From contig MSJI02000732.1 of the NCBI GenBank assembly GCA_001931905.2, positions 1 through 64,000 of the forward strand: a stretch of 64,000 nt of DNA, written 5' to 3'. Made by a program: the position numbers and the translations under genes. Origin of the DNA: Cladosporium sp. IMV 00045. Its lineage: Eukaryota; Ascomycota; Dothideomycetes; Cladosporiales; Cladosporiaceae. Under the pieces are notes generated by a model. That model was not told the DNA's origin and made no database searches. It saw nothing but the letters and a program-made list of their open reading frames with translations. Positions 1-10,926 of this stretch are shown here, piece after piece; within the stretch, counting starts at the first letter, position 1; the number at the start of each line of letters is the position of its first letter.

Positions 1-200
1 CAGGCTGAATAGTCCTGAGACTTTGGGTCTTCTGGTATCAGCTCTTACCACAGTAAATTCTACCCTCACAGTCGGTGATAGTCGTGCAGTACAGAAATTC
101 ATGTGTGTTGAGTAAGGTATATGCTCATTGTTCATTTCGAGAATCTACGCGCTCATGTGCTGCTACTATATTACTTAACGCGCCAGGCTTCCATGTGACT

Positions 201-1380
201 CTACTCGATCTTGATGCAAAGCTTGCCGAAGTGCTTCTGGTCCCACATGTACTGGTAGGCGTCCTTGACCTCGTCGAGGGAGAAGACCTTCTCGTCGACG
301 ACGGGCTTGATGTCGTTGGCCTCGATGGCGCGGTTCATCTCCTCGAACTGCAGCCTGTTGCCGACGAGGACGCCGCGGACGTTGCTAGATTTTGGTGTTA
401 GTCGAATGTCATTTGTGGATGGGACGTCTAAACTTACCAAATGTTGTTCAAGCAGTCCAAGAAAGTCGGCTGGTCCTCACCCTTGACGCCGCCGACGAAG
501 CCGATGATGGAAATTACGCCGTCGATGGAAATGGCCTTCAGACTCTGCGCCATGGTGTTGGGACCGCCGACTTCGAGGATGTGCTGCACGCCGCGTCCGC
601 CGGGCGTGAGCTTCTTCGCCTCCTCGCCCCAGTTGCTGACTTCCTTGTAGTTGATCACGTGGTCCGCTCCGAGAGCCTTGAGCTTCTCGCCCTTCGCGGC
701 GGAGGAAGTGGTGGCGATGACCTTGGCGCCCGCGGCCTTGGCGAACTGGACGGCGAAAATGCTCACACCGCCAGTGCCTTGGGTGAGAACGTAGTCGCCG
801 GGCTTCAGGGCGCGGCTCTCGAGTCCGTACAGACCGTTCCACGCAGTGAGGGCCGCGCAGGGGAGGGTGGAGCCCTGCAGGAAGTCGAGGTTGGAGGGCA
901 TGTGGACGAGGCCCTGCTCGTCGTAAGCACCGTACTGGCGCAGTGAGCCATCGAGGACTCCGCCAACGCCGGTGGCCACGCTGTGGCCGTCCAGAGAGCC
1001 GCCCAGATGGCCTTGGTTGAAGAGAGTCAGGACTTTGTCGCCCTTCTTGAAGCGGTGAACGCTTGAGCCGACTGCTTCGACGGTGCCAGCGCCGTCGGAG
1101 GCGGGGACTACGTTCTCGCTCACAGCGAAGGGGTAGAAGCCGTTCACGATGGCCAGGTCGCGGTAGTTGAGAGACGCAGCGTTGACTAGGTATGGTTAGC
1201 TATTGTTTGACCATATTTGAGTTTGACGAGCAGATAGTAATTCTCGCCCTTCTGAATAGACTCACATTTGACAAGAACGTCCTTGTCGCCAATTTGAGGC
1301 ATAGTAGCATCGCTGTTGAGCTTGAGACCATCAAAGCCGGTCATAGAGGCAACCCTCCATTCCTTCTGAGTAGACGGCAT
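201..1380 (-). CDS. Zinc-independent MDR alcohol dehydrogenase/quinone oxidoreductase-like protein
   Basis: The gene has three exons (1380-1266, 1185-438, 384-201) and encodes 348 aa. The introns are GTGAGT...CTAG and GTAAGT...CTAG, and both joins keep phase. The N-terminal GroES-like half has the series NYRDLAIVNG and PASDGAGTVEAVGS. The central Rossmann segment GTGGVSIFAVQFAKAAGAK is the NAD(P)-binding fold of the medium-chain dehydrogenase/reductase superfamily. I do not see the usual structural-zinc cysteine cluster, so a zinc-free, NADP-dependent oxidoreductase acting on quinones or aldehydes is most likely; the substrate cannot be read from the sequence. Start: MPSTQKEWRV at 1380. Family assignment is firm, substrate unknown. 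Confidence 0.88.
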
Positions 1381-2297
1381 CTTGGATGTGATGTGATGTG
1401 ATTGGGATTGGGTATATAGAAAGGCAAACAATGTAATGGATGTAATAAAATGCTCAAGAGGCAAACGAGAAAGTATATATCATGAAGCACAAACAACACT
1501 ACCTTGAGGCCCAGCTTATCAAGCACCCGGCAATGACGTTTAAACCCAGAGACCCTGTCCCTGCAAGGTGTCTGTTCAAATCATCGGCATTTCTAATCCA
1601 GAGCAGGCTAGAATGCGATTGGCCCGCCAATGGTCCCGTCTTCTGAAGCGGTCCCTCGGTGGAGTGGAGGTGTGACGTTTAGAAGCAGTCGTGCAAATGC
1701 TTTGGAGTCCTGGAGAAATATCGGTCTTGCTCCGGCGGACATGGGTCCTACCACGTGGCTTACCTCACTTGGTTGTATAAAGTGAGCATGAGTCGTTGAT
1801 TATCAATGTTCAGTCATTGTACCATTTAATGCTCAGTCGCTCCTTCATAAAACTGTATAGATGAATTAGTGATATGAACAAGCTTGGATAATGAGAAAGA
1901 TTGAAAACGGCAACATTTCGACGAGGTAGTGCACGCTCGGTGCTGACATGGAGGTAGGAAAAACCTGATGTCGTACCTCTTGTTACCATAAAAGCATGTG
2001 AAATATCATTTTGGGCAGACTCGAAGAACATTGGTTGCAGAGCTTTGCGTTTCGGTTTCGTTCTAGCATACATTCTTGTCAAGCCAATGTAGACTTCGTT
2101 TGCCAACTCCAGGCACGGCCTAGTGTCATAGTCTCCTGTTATCAAGTTTTCTTCGCATTTCGTCTGATCATTTTCTCATCACCGAACAAAAGTGAGCAAT
2201 CGATTGGGTACAGAAAGAAGTGAAGCCTGGCCACCAGGGCCAGCTAAGAAAGGAAACGAAACACCATCCTGTCGTCTTCGATCGAACCAAGAAATGA
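1381..2297. other. Intergenic, no gene recognised
   Basis: About 0.9 kb lies between the start of the MDR oxidoreductase and the stop of the hevein-domain gene. It should hold the oxidoreductase promoter and the 3' UTR of the other gene. The open frames here are short, lack recognisable motifs and show no splice-linked continuation. Confidence 0.5.
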
Positions 2298-3905
2298 TCA
2301 AGCGCCAACGCTTGTGGCGTCACACCCAGTGACGCCTTTAGACCAGCCAGTCAGTCTGTTGGCGATATCACTGCAATAACAGTGCGTAGCACCCCCGAGA
2401 CCCAAGTTGCCGGATGGATCCATGGAGCCAGAGTTGTACATGCGAGCAACACGGTAGTATTTCTGAGCACCATCTCCCTCAGCCTTGCCTAGAAGCTGCT
2501 TCAAGCCATCGCCGGCTGCCGTGCCTTCAACACCATCTTTGACCATCTGGTCAATCTCAGTTTTAGGGCAAGGTTTTTGCACGCTGCCGCCGTTGTTGCA
2601 TGACCCTTCGCCTTCATGGGATTGGAAGAGACCTGGGTTCGCGTGCGAACCAACCGTGGTCGGGGCACGAACGCAGCCGTTGGACTCTTGCATCATAATG
2701 GCGAAGATGAACGCTTTGTCGATGCCGCTTGAAGCAGAGATATCATCGAGTGCTGATTTGAGGTCTGAAAGCTCTTGGTCGGTATTGTCTTCTTGGTAGA
2801 AGGCATTGGAGCAGAACTTTTTAAAGATGTCTTGATTGATCTTCCAGAGCGTCTCGAAGTCAAGCCAGTCATCTTCACTCGGCCAGCCGGCACCTGAAGA
2901 CCCGTCGCCCATGTACTGCTTGATGTATGTTCCGCCCTCACTCTGGGTTCCACCACTGCCGCTGCCGCCGCCTGAGGCTTGTGAAGGTGATGGGCCACCA
3001 GACGAAGACGTCTGGGTGGAAGATGACGTGGATGTGCTGGCTGGGGCTGAAGATGGTGGGCCATAAGACGTAGGCTGCTCCGTCGGCTGAGAAGGGACAG
3101 GTGGCGAAGGAGCAGGAGCAGACGGTTGCGCCGGTGGAGATGCGGTGGGCTCGGCGGGAGGGCTTGGATTTGCTGGTGGTGAGTTACCCGTGTTAGAAGG
3201 ACTGCCAGTCTCAGCATCATCCGTGGAAGAAGCTCCAGGGTAGCTCTTGGTGATCAAAGTTAGGACTGGTGCGCCATACGACGGGCGACCTTGCCCCGGC
3301 CCTTCCGCTGGAGCTTTGTCTGGGATAGAATTGGTCGGGGCCACAGACGGGCTGCTGACAGTCGGAGAAGTTTGGTCCGAGGTTGTAGGAAGGATAGAAG
3401 GATTCGAAGCGCCAGATGCCACGACTGATGATGACGACAACGGGATAGCTTGAGGAGAGGTGGGCACGGGAGACGACTGAGAAGATTGCGAAGAGCCACA
3501 TTGACCGAAATTGCCCTGGCAACCAGCACCGCAGTGCTCTGCAGCGTTCCCGCACCAGCCGTTGGGACTGTGATGTGTCAACTGTCTTTGTTTTCAAGTG
3601 ATAGCTTCGATGTCTACACGATAACATACCCACAACAGAACCCAGCTGGACAAGAAGCGCCGCTCCACGAACCGCAAGAGCCATCGTAGGAGATGGCACG
3701 AGCAGCGATAGAACCGTGATCATCAGATCGGATGATGTGGCGACTGCCGTGGGCGGCATGGTGCCCGTGGGCGGCATGGTGAGCGTGAGGAACACGAGGA
3801 GCCGCCGCGGCGAGTGCGGTCAAGGCAATGATCGGGATCTGGATGGCGGTTAGACAAAGACTCGACCACAACATTTCGACCACGATTTACGAGGAAGGAA
3901 CGCAT
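2298..3905 (-). CDS. Secreted hevein (chitin-binding type 1) protein with GH23/lysozyme-like C-terminal domain
   Basis: Three exons (3905-3891, 3838-3630, 3567-2298) give 497 aa. Splicing the 15-nt first exon to the second creates a clean signal peptide (MRSFLIPIIALTALAAAAP), which is why I prefer this start over an in-frame codon at 3883. A His/Ala-rich stretch follows, then a hevein domain at roughly residues 58-95 (CGSW..SCPAGFCCG / WCGNAAEHCGAGC), split by the second intron. Next come about 190 residues of Ser/Pro/Thr-rich linker. The C-terminal 200 residues contain AFIFAIMMQESNG, with Glu369 placed like the catalytic Glu of GH23 lytic transglycosylase/lysozyme folds, then GLFQSHEG and ARMYNSGS. 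The likely role is extracellular glycan binding plus muramidase- or chitinase-like hydrolysis. The hydrolase call rests on motif resemblance only. Confidence 0.8.
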
Positions 3906-4334
3906 GGCTGCGATTGTTGAATGATTTGATATCTGGATGGATGTAGAAGTTTTGTTGTTGGTGTTGTTGTGTAAGGAGTGTATGCGCTCTGTCAAAGAGC
4001 AAAAGTGGTAAACAGACAAGGAGTGTTGGGTTGGTGAAGGAGTGTTACTCTGGTGAAGGAGTGTTGAGTTGGCAAGAGAGTGATCAGCCGGCCAAAGAGT
4101 GAATACCAAGTGGGCAGATGAGTAGTTTAATGAGTGTGGTGTTCACATACTTCGGAGCCTTCACCGACAGGTACAAACGAACGTAAAGGTAAAAGACAGG
4201 TCGAGCGGTTGGTCACACCCACTCACAGAGACAGTACAAACAGCGATCAGAACGTTCATCGGCAAGAACGATGGAGAGGAAATGAAGATTTGATCGGCCC
4301 GGGTCGGGGATACTTATACATGTCTACATTTCGG

Positions 4335-6181
4335 CTAGTACCAGATACTCCTGGTCCTATGATGAGGGATGGACTCTGTGCCTGCATTCACACGAATCAG
4401 CCAGGGAATACGTTTAAGTGCGGGTTCACACTCTCAAGCCCTCCGTTTGCGTTGTTTGTGAGGCCTGATGCTCTTTACGCTGATTGGACGCCTCTCACAA
4501 GCGGCCGCCCGCAGGGGAAAAAGCCAACCGCGGCAAGGGTGGGAAAACATTGGGACGTACCTGTCGATTCAAACTCTTTTGCGAGATCATACAGCAGAAA
4601 ATCCAGCAGGACCGCGTGCACCTCTGTTTCGGCCTCGGGGTGGTCACGCACAATCTCTCGCCGCAGTAACTCCACGGCCCAAATACTGCAGCCCCGGAGT
4701 TGCAACTCCCAGCTCTCACCTGGCTTCAGCTCGATTTTCTGCCGGAGGCGGCTCTCCAGTGGCGGCGCAAAATTGATCACACCAAGGTTGTACAGCATCT
4801 GGGGTACCCTGTAATCTAAAGCATCGGTGTCACTATCACCGGTCACGCAGGATTACGTTTCACAAGGAGGGACAGACTTACCAGCGAACATGGTCAGGTG
4901 ACCGATGTCGTAGAACTCGCCATAGCTTCTGCCATTAAACGCGGCCCACAAATCGGCCACGAGGATCTGTGCGCGCTTGAGGAAGCGCACTTTGCGGCCG
5001 TCGAAGCGACCTTCGTCCCGGAAGCAAGGGAAATGCTTTGCCAGCAGGTTGACCAGCTTACCCGCTGAACGGTCTGCTTCCTGTACTAGGCGTACAATGC
5101 TCATGTCAGGCAGGCTGAAGGCTTCAGCCGGTTTCAGATCACCCTCCCTCGCGGCCACCTTGCTCGCGTGTTCTGTGTTATGTGTCGCATTGTTACCTTG
5201 TGGAGTGATGGGCTCATTTTGAGGAACGCCAACGGATCGTGACGATGCTGGAGTGGCAACTTCTCCGGTAGGGCTTGCACTCGATGAGGTTGCATCTTCC
5301 ACATCGTCTGTGGTCATGTCCGCGTCTGTTGTGCGCAAAGTCGAGGGGTCTGATTCTGGCTCTAGTTGCTCACCCAGACCTGAGTTGTCTTCTTCGATGC
5401 CATCATCGTCGCCCTCTTCCTCGCTTTCGCCGAAGTTCTGTTCAATCAGCTCAGCACAAGCTAAGGTTACATTTGGAAACGGATCCTACCTCGTGGAGGA
5501 CATCTGCAGCCTCTTTCAAAACGGCCACCCTCTCATCAAACAGGGGTATTGACTCATCTGTTGCACTTCTGAACACTTTTTCCATAGTAGCAGTAAAGTC
5601 TCTGTCTTTCCTCCAAAACTTGGGTGTCGTAATAGGGATGCCCTCGTCAAGTGCTCGTCTCAAACAAGCGACCAGACTGTTATATCCGGTCCATAGCTTT
5701 CCACGGTAGTCAACATGGTAACGTTCCTGCTCAGATTTCTCTGACCAGAACGAAAAATTCAGCAAGTCCATAGTGAAGATAAAATTCACGAGGCCAACCT
5801 CGTCCACATCGACCCCGAGTTTGGGATGCAATGGATGCTCGCTCCAAGTCTCGGTCGAATACTTGCGCTCTTGCATGGCCTTGTAAAGGCTTTTCGCGGC
5901 ATCTTGAGTGCCATACATGGAGATCATGATGTCCACGGCATGGTAAGCAATGTGTTCCGCATCTCTAAGAACTCCTGGATGATTGTTAGCAACGAAAGAA
6001 AGTTAAAAATCGCGTAAGGTCGGTTGGTTGGTTATGAAAAGTCGCCACAAAGGACTTTGAGTCTGGAACAAAATGCTTTCTTACCAGTTTCGCAGGATAC
6101 CGTATCTTCCGCTTTGTTGGATATGCCCAGGCTTTGTCTTAGAAGAGCAATCAACTCCAAGTCAACATCAGGGTCATCCAT
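4335..6181 (-). CDS. QNG1: Queuosine 5'-phosphate N-glycosylase/hydrolase (Q salvage, DUF2419)
   Basis: Five exons (6181-6085, 5974-5490, 5449-4882, 4815-4561, 4375-4335) give 481 aa with all phases consistent. Family motifs run in order: FIFTMDLLNFSFWSE, DEGIPITTPKFW, HFPCFRDEGRFDG, KRAQILVADLWAAF, FADYRVPQML (created by splicing), GCSIWAVELLRRE and the terminal PHHRTRSIWY, which lies in a 41-nt last exon. QNG1 proteins release queuine from queuosine monophosphate so it can enter tRNA. The usual length is about 340 aa; here an extra acidic/Ser-Thr-rich segment of about 110-130 residues (around residues 195-320) sits inside the domain. Intron 2 is only 40 nt, and the last acceptor could instead be 6 nt upstream, in frame. 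The family call is very secure; the exact joins at intron 2 and the last acceptor are less so. Confidence 0.9.
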
Positions 6182-8745
6182 GGTAATCCCGTTCCTACTC
6201 AATCTGATCGCGAAGTACTCGCCCTTTTGAAATCCAACCAGCCGTATGCAGGTACCAGGAAGCTAGACCCAATCGACGTTCTTTGTGATTGTTGGAAGCG
6301 AGCGAATGGAAGGAGGTGGACGTACAGCGAGTCAGAGAAATGCCAAGAAGACCCTTGCGTTGCATGAACCATCAAGGGGCGGGCGCAACATCAGCAGTTC
6401 CTCCATCATTCACCGACCGGCCTTTGTACGATGGAATTCCATTTATTTTCGGCGTAATTTCTCTTTCTTTTTCCTTCTATACAGTTCCAATGCTGCTTCC
6501 AAATAGTAATGCGTCCCGATGCAATAATGAGATTGTTGTTGCGTTGGTGAGCGTGCTCTGAGCGCATTCTGTACTGTAGTATCCTTGCCGTCGCCACATG
6601 CCCGGCAGCGCCAACAGTAGACCTCAAGAGACCTTTCTCAGAGTGTGTGGCCACAGACTTCTCGATAGCCGTATATAGACAGGGAATGATATATGCTGCC
6701 GAGTTCACAAGTTTATTAGAGCATGATTGCCTCACCTGTGCTTGCTGCCGCTGTCACCCGTGATATCAGGTATGGCCATTGCAGATCAGTTCGTTTCCAG
6801 AGATGGTATTACGTTTTCTGTTCCCACATTCTTCTTTCTAAGAACGCTGATCCACATGTTAAGCAGGTAAATCCAAGGCTGTGTTGACTGCCAGTCGTTG
6901 AATTGTGGCCTCAGCATCTAGAATCCGGGGCCAATGGACACATCGCAACGCCCGCTTCAGCCCACTGTTCAACATCACCTTCCAAGTATGGCGCGCGACA
7001 CAGCCTTTCCAGGATGCCACAGTTGCTGCCACAACTCTCCTGCACTATTGCACAACACCATCCCGCTGGTCGTTATCTTTCTGGGTCTCCTCGTGACAAC
7101 ATGAAGCTGGCCATGCCTCAATGTCGATTTGTTGGTCTTCTTCTGAACTTGGGCAGTCTGAAAGACAGATGCTCTCAAGATTGCCTCAAGGGGCAGATCC
7201 AGGGTCGGGCCACTTGATTTTTCAATCAGAACGCATGTTTGATATCTTCGAACATCGCCAACTCCTATCAGAAGACCTCGGGCCCCAAGTATGGGCGTCT
7301 TCCTATCAGGTATACAGTAGGTTGCGGCATACAGTAGGTACTGTATGTCGCACGGCCTTTCTGGGACACCGCAGTTTATAATGCTACCGCGGTTGTTCAA
7401 GACTGTATTGTCGCCACTGCATAACATTATACCCCTGATCATTGTCTTTCTGGATGTCCTCATGACAAGCTGGCCATGCCTCACATCGATCTGTTGGGGT
7501 TCTCTTGAGCTTGGGCAGTCCAAAAGACACATGCCCTGAAGACACATGCCCTTTACATTGCCTCAAGCGATAGACTCAAAGCTGGCCCCACTGGTTTACC
7601 CCTTCAGAACACATGTTTGGTATCTTCGAGCATCGCCAGCTCCCATGAGAAGGCCTCAGGCCCAAGTATAGGTGTCTTGCTATCAGATATCTCCCTTGGT
7701 ACCAACATAAATCCTATCAGGTGAGTGTCAGATACCGGAGGTACTGATCGGAAGATACTGCTCTGACATCTGGTCGTAGGATCTCCTATTGCGGCTTGCA
7801 AGACTCAACAGTATCCTTCCACGTTCACAGGGAAAGAAGCCCCTGTTCCAGGTGTACTATCGCCATGGCTGCCAAGCTCCCAGCTCTTTCTGTCCATGAG
7901 GGGTTGCTACAGGAGTGTAGTAGTAGAGGCGAGAGGGGATCTATCAATGACTTCGCAAGAAGGCCAAGCTTGGGAGAGCTACGGCCCCGAAAGGATTCGC
8001 ATGTCGCTTCGGCCTCGTCTTCGGCCTTGTCTTCGGTTTCGTCTTCGGCCTCGTCCCTGGAAATATCGGGCTATTGTGTGCCTTCGTCAGTGGGCATCAA
8101 AGGGAGTCGACTTCTCCTAAACTATGCACAACTTTTCGACTGGAGACAAAGAACTGGACGCAGCTTCAAGTCTCTTCTATGTACGACACTCCTCTATCAA
8201 TCTAGTGAAGCAGAGCTGACATTCATCAAGCTTGCAAGGTGGTGGTGACGCGCGACAGAAAACAAAGAGGCGTCTATCGCGTGCTCTGCGCGATATCCTT
8301 ACAGTCACTGTTCTCATGGATTCCCAAAGAGGACCCGTACGAAGTGCCTCCAAAGGCTTTCACTGACCTCATGTGTTGGTGAAAACAATGGCGTTGTTGT
8401 CGCTGTACCAGCGGAGCCTTGACATGACTCCACGCCGCGAGGAAGCTTGAAGCGCTCACCTAACACAACGCCTTCACTTTTTGTTGTTTGGTCATAATTC
8501 ACAATCGCGTTGCAACGCTGAGGCGTCGTGTGAATGGCAGCTTTCACATCCGGAAGCTCCAACGTAAGTACCTGCTCCTGGCGTCTGACTTCCATCAACA
8601 CAACCACCACCAACCCTCGTCCCATCAAAAACCGCGCACTCACCGCTGCGGTTCATCTCTGCTCCATCGTCTCATTACCGTTTCCAATTCCCTCATCATA
8701 TCACCCTGCATAGTCAACTTCAAAACGCATACGCACACAGCCAGG
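6182..8745. other. Long intergenic region with degenerate repeat block
   Basis: About 2.5 kb separates two divergently oriented genes (QNG1 leftward, the nuclear protein rightward). The only structure I recognise is the imperfect duplication at 7000-7740 and a GTCTTCGGC-type simple repeat near 8011-8055. Open frames at 6975-7547 (-) and 7796-8248 (+) have no motif support. The last 250 bp before 8746 are pyrimidine-rich and are probably the promoter and 5' UTR of the downstream gene. Confidence 0.5.
7000..7740. repeat. Two diverged tandem copies of a repeat unit of about 360 bp
   Basis: Copy 1 (about 7000-7330) and copy 2 (about 7350-7720) share an ordered series of blocks: a cctttc..g.ga.ccgcagt-like start, the tctttctgg..gtcctc.tgacaa block, agctggccatgcctca, cttgggcagtc, cagaac.catgttt.atatcttcga, and catcgcca.ctcc. 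The offset between blocks is 362-378 bp. Many differences are C/T or G/A transitions. No coding domain is recognisable, so this is probably a decayed repeat or transposon remnant rather than a gene. Confidence 0.6.
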
Positions 8746-10926
8746 ATGTCGGGCTTCCTGGACGACGACGACGACAGTCGTGGCCGTACAGAAAGCCTTA
8801 GTCCACCTGGTGTTCTGGCAGACACGAACGAAGATCCTGTCTCGTCGTACTTCGATGACGCATACTTCGGAGATGACCTCTCGATCGGCCTCGATGCAAA
8901 GATCGACGGACTGGATGGTAGTTCAAACAAACAGCCAGCGAACTCTTGTCAGACCTTTGACGAGCTGAGCGACGATGCGCGCTTCCACGACCCGTCGTTC
9001 AACGCCACCGAATTCTACAAGAAGAAGGAGTGGGAGAAGGAAGACAACACTAACGCCGGTGAGAAAGAGCTGGAGGTATCTGGGATCCCCACGGATGAGA
9101 ACAACTCTGGAACTGCAGAGCCGTCCAAAATGCCAGATACTAGAGCTGCGTCGCTTCGCAACGTCGGCAATGGCGATGCAGAAGTCACTGCTGATTTCAA
9201 TGCTGAGGGCTCTTCTACGCGCACTCCTTTCCAGCCTCAGCAGCCAGCTTTGACTGACCAGCTTGCAACCCCGAGAACTTTCACTGATCCGACGTCGTCA
9301 CATTTCTCTGCACACGGCTCTACCTTGCCACAGCAGATGTCCGCGACTGGAACTCAGCCTTACAACTTGCAGACTTCCACTTCTTCGCCCTACCTCATCC
9401 ACGCCAACCCCGAATCTCTCCCTCGGGAAGGAAAGTGGCACGTACCCGACCAAAGCTACCCCCAGGTTCCTTCCGACTTCCAAAGGAACATTACCGCCAC
9501 TACAGAGCCTGGAAATCCCCAAGTCACGCCTTTACTATCCCGACCACAGGCATTACTCGGGAGTCACGAAGCTACACAACCTCCAAGCACGAACGGGAGT
9601 TCTGTAAGCTTGCCCACCGAGAGCCCGTTGTTACTCGACCCTCGTCTCCGCGGCGATAACGACAGCGTCGCTGGTAACCTCGCAAGCCAGTCGTCGCCCG
9701 TTCAAGAAGCCGTCTCGGAGAACACATCAATCACCGCCCCTACTCGCAACGGTACCATGGCCTCTGTCAACTCGAACGAGAGGATCACTCCTCCATCGGA
9801 CCAGGTCACTTCCGCAACTGCTACCGACGAAAGCCAAAGCATCCCGGTGGCCGACAGCATCGAGAAGCCGGAAATTGCAGGGACACAAGTGACCGCGAAT
9901 GACCAACCGACCCAGGCGAAGAAGAAGCGCTCTCCCACCACCAACAAGGGGAAGATCGTCTCTCCCAGATGTGAGATCTCTGTCAAGGAACTCCTCGTCA
10001 CCGACATGGAGGCTGCCCGTGACAATGCCATCAAGCTCATCCCTCTCAAGGTCGAATACGACGACAGAGACGACGTGGCCGCTCACCCGGAGCACTGGAT
10101 CCCGCTCATCGCCGCCGCTCTCGACGAGCCTTTCGAAGCCGAGCCGCCGAAAATCGCGGACAAGGAGAACCCTGCGCGCCTCGTCCAGTGGACTCAATGG
10201 CAAACCGAGAACGAGAACAAGACGTGGGTCGTCCTGTCCGCCCACCCTAACCCTCCCATGCTCGCGCAATCCTGCGCCTACATCTTTTACGACATGGTCC
10301 TGGAAGCCCACCGCCCGGGCAAAGGGCTCAAAGACGTCTGCAAGACCATCTCCAACGGCGGTCCGAACCTCGAGCTCAAATGCTCAGAGCGCATCGAGAA
10401 GGCCATCAACGCGCTGGAGAAGTACCCGATCGTCCGCTTGGACTTGGTCAAGCTTGAGCGTTTGCACGGCTTGCTCGCGAGTCCGGATGGGTTTGTCACT
10501 AGGAAGATCGACAACATGTGGCAGAACTCGAGTCGGAAGTATAAGAAGCTTGCACAGGAGATGGCTGACGGGGAGGGTGGCGGTGCCGAGGCGAAAGGCA
10601 AGGGCAGGAAGCGCAAGGCTGCTGAGGTGAGCGACGATTCCATCGAGCCGGCGGCGCCTGCCCCGAAGAAGACGAAGACGGCTGCTGCTTCGAAGTCGAA
10701 GGAATCTGTTGAAGGCGGTACTCAGCCCAAGCAAGGTGACAAGGAGCGTAACAGCGCTGATGCAGACGATGAGGATTCCGATCAGCCAGCGTCCTCTTCT
10801 CCCCTCAAGCGCAAGGACGCCGAAGCCGACGACGATGAAGACCTCCCGTCTTCGCCTCTCGCCAAAAAGCGCAAGACCACCACCGTTTCTACCGAGGAGG
10901 ACGCGGAGGAGGACGATTCCGGATAG
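8746..10926 (+). CDS. Unknown disordered nuclear protein with one conserved-looking globular segment
   Basis: A single exon of 726 aa; the start MSGFLDDDDDS is preceded by a purine-rich ccagg context. Residues 1 to about 410 are low-complexity (Ser/Thr/Pro/Gln-rich, acidic start). Residues about 415-610 look folded: they begin near SPRCEISVKELLV and include HPEHWIPLIAAALDEPF, VQWTQWQTENENKTW, YIFYDMVLEAHR and GFVTRKIDNMWQNSS. The C-terminus (about 620-726) alternates basic clusters (GRKRKAAE, KKRKTTT), which would act as nuclear localisation signals, with acidic runs. I do not recognise the central segment. Nuclear or chromatin-associated function is an inference from composition alone. Confidence 0.7.
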   Translation: MSGFLDDDDDSRGRTESLSPPGVLADTNEDPVSSYFDDAYFGDDLSIGLDAKIDGLDGSSNKQPANSCQTFDELSDDARFHDPSFNATEFYKKKEWEKEDNTNAGEKELEVSGIPTDENNSGTAEPSKMPDTRAASLRNVGNGDAEVTADFNAEGSSTRTPFQPQQPALTDQLATPRTFTDPTSSHFSAHGSTLPQQMSATGTQPYNLQTSTSSPYLIHANPESLPREGKWHVPDQSYPQVPSDFQRNITATTEPGNPQVTPLLSRPQALLGSHEATQPPSTNGSSVSLPTESPLLLDPRLRGDNDSVAGNLASQSSPVQEAVSENTSITAPTRNGTMASVNSNERITPPSDQVTSATATDESQSIPVADSIEKPEIAGTQVTANDQPTQAKKKRSPTTNKGKIVSPRCEISVKELLVTDMEAARDNAIKLIPLKVEYDDRDDVAAHPEHWIPLIAAALDEPFEAEPPKIADKENPARLVQWTQWQTENENKTWVVLSAHPNPPMLAQSCAYIFYDMVLEAHRPGKGLKDVCKTISNGGPNLELKCSERIEKAINALEKYPIVRLDLVKLERLHGLLASPDGFVTRKIDNMWQNSSRKYKKLAQEMADGEGGGAEAKGKGRKRKAAEVSDDSIEPAAPAPKKTKTAAASKSKESVEGGTQPKQGDKERNSADADDEDSDQPASSSPLKRKDAEADDDEDLPSSPLAKKRKTTTVSTEEDAEEDDSG

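Noticed and set aside
4134..4814. 226-codon plus-strand frame
   Set aside because: It is antisense to the last exons of QNG1, whose motifs and splice phases are clear.
6975..7547. 190-codon minus-strand frame with internally repeated peptides
   Set aside because: The peptide repetition simply reflects the degenerate DNA duplication; no domain, signal or splice context supports a gene.
7796..8248. 150-codon plus-strand frame with Ser/Ala-rich stretch
   Set aside because: The composition comes from a GTCTTCGGC-type simple repeat; no recognisable domain and no upstream promoter evidence.
9727..10630. Long frames on both strands inside the nuclear-protein gene
   Set aside because: Antisense and shifted shadows of a GC-rich exon, with low-complexity Arg/Ser composition.
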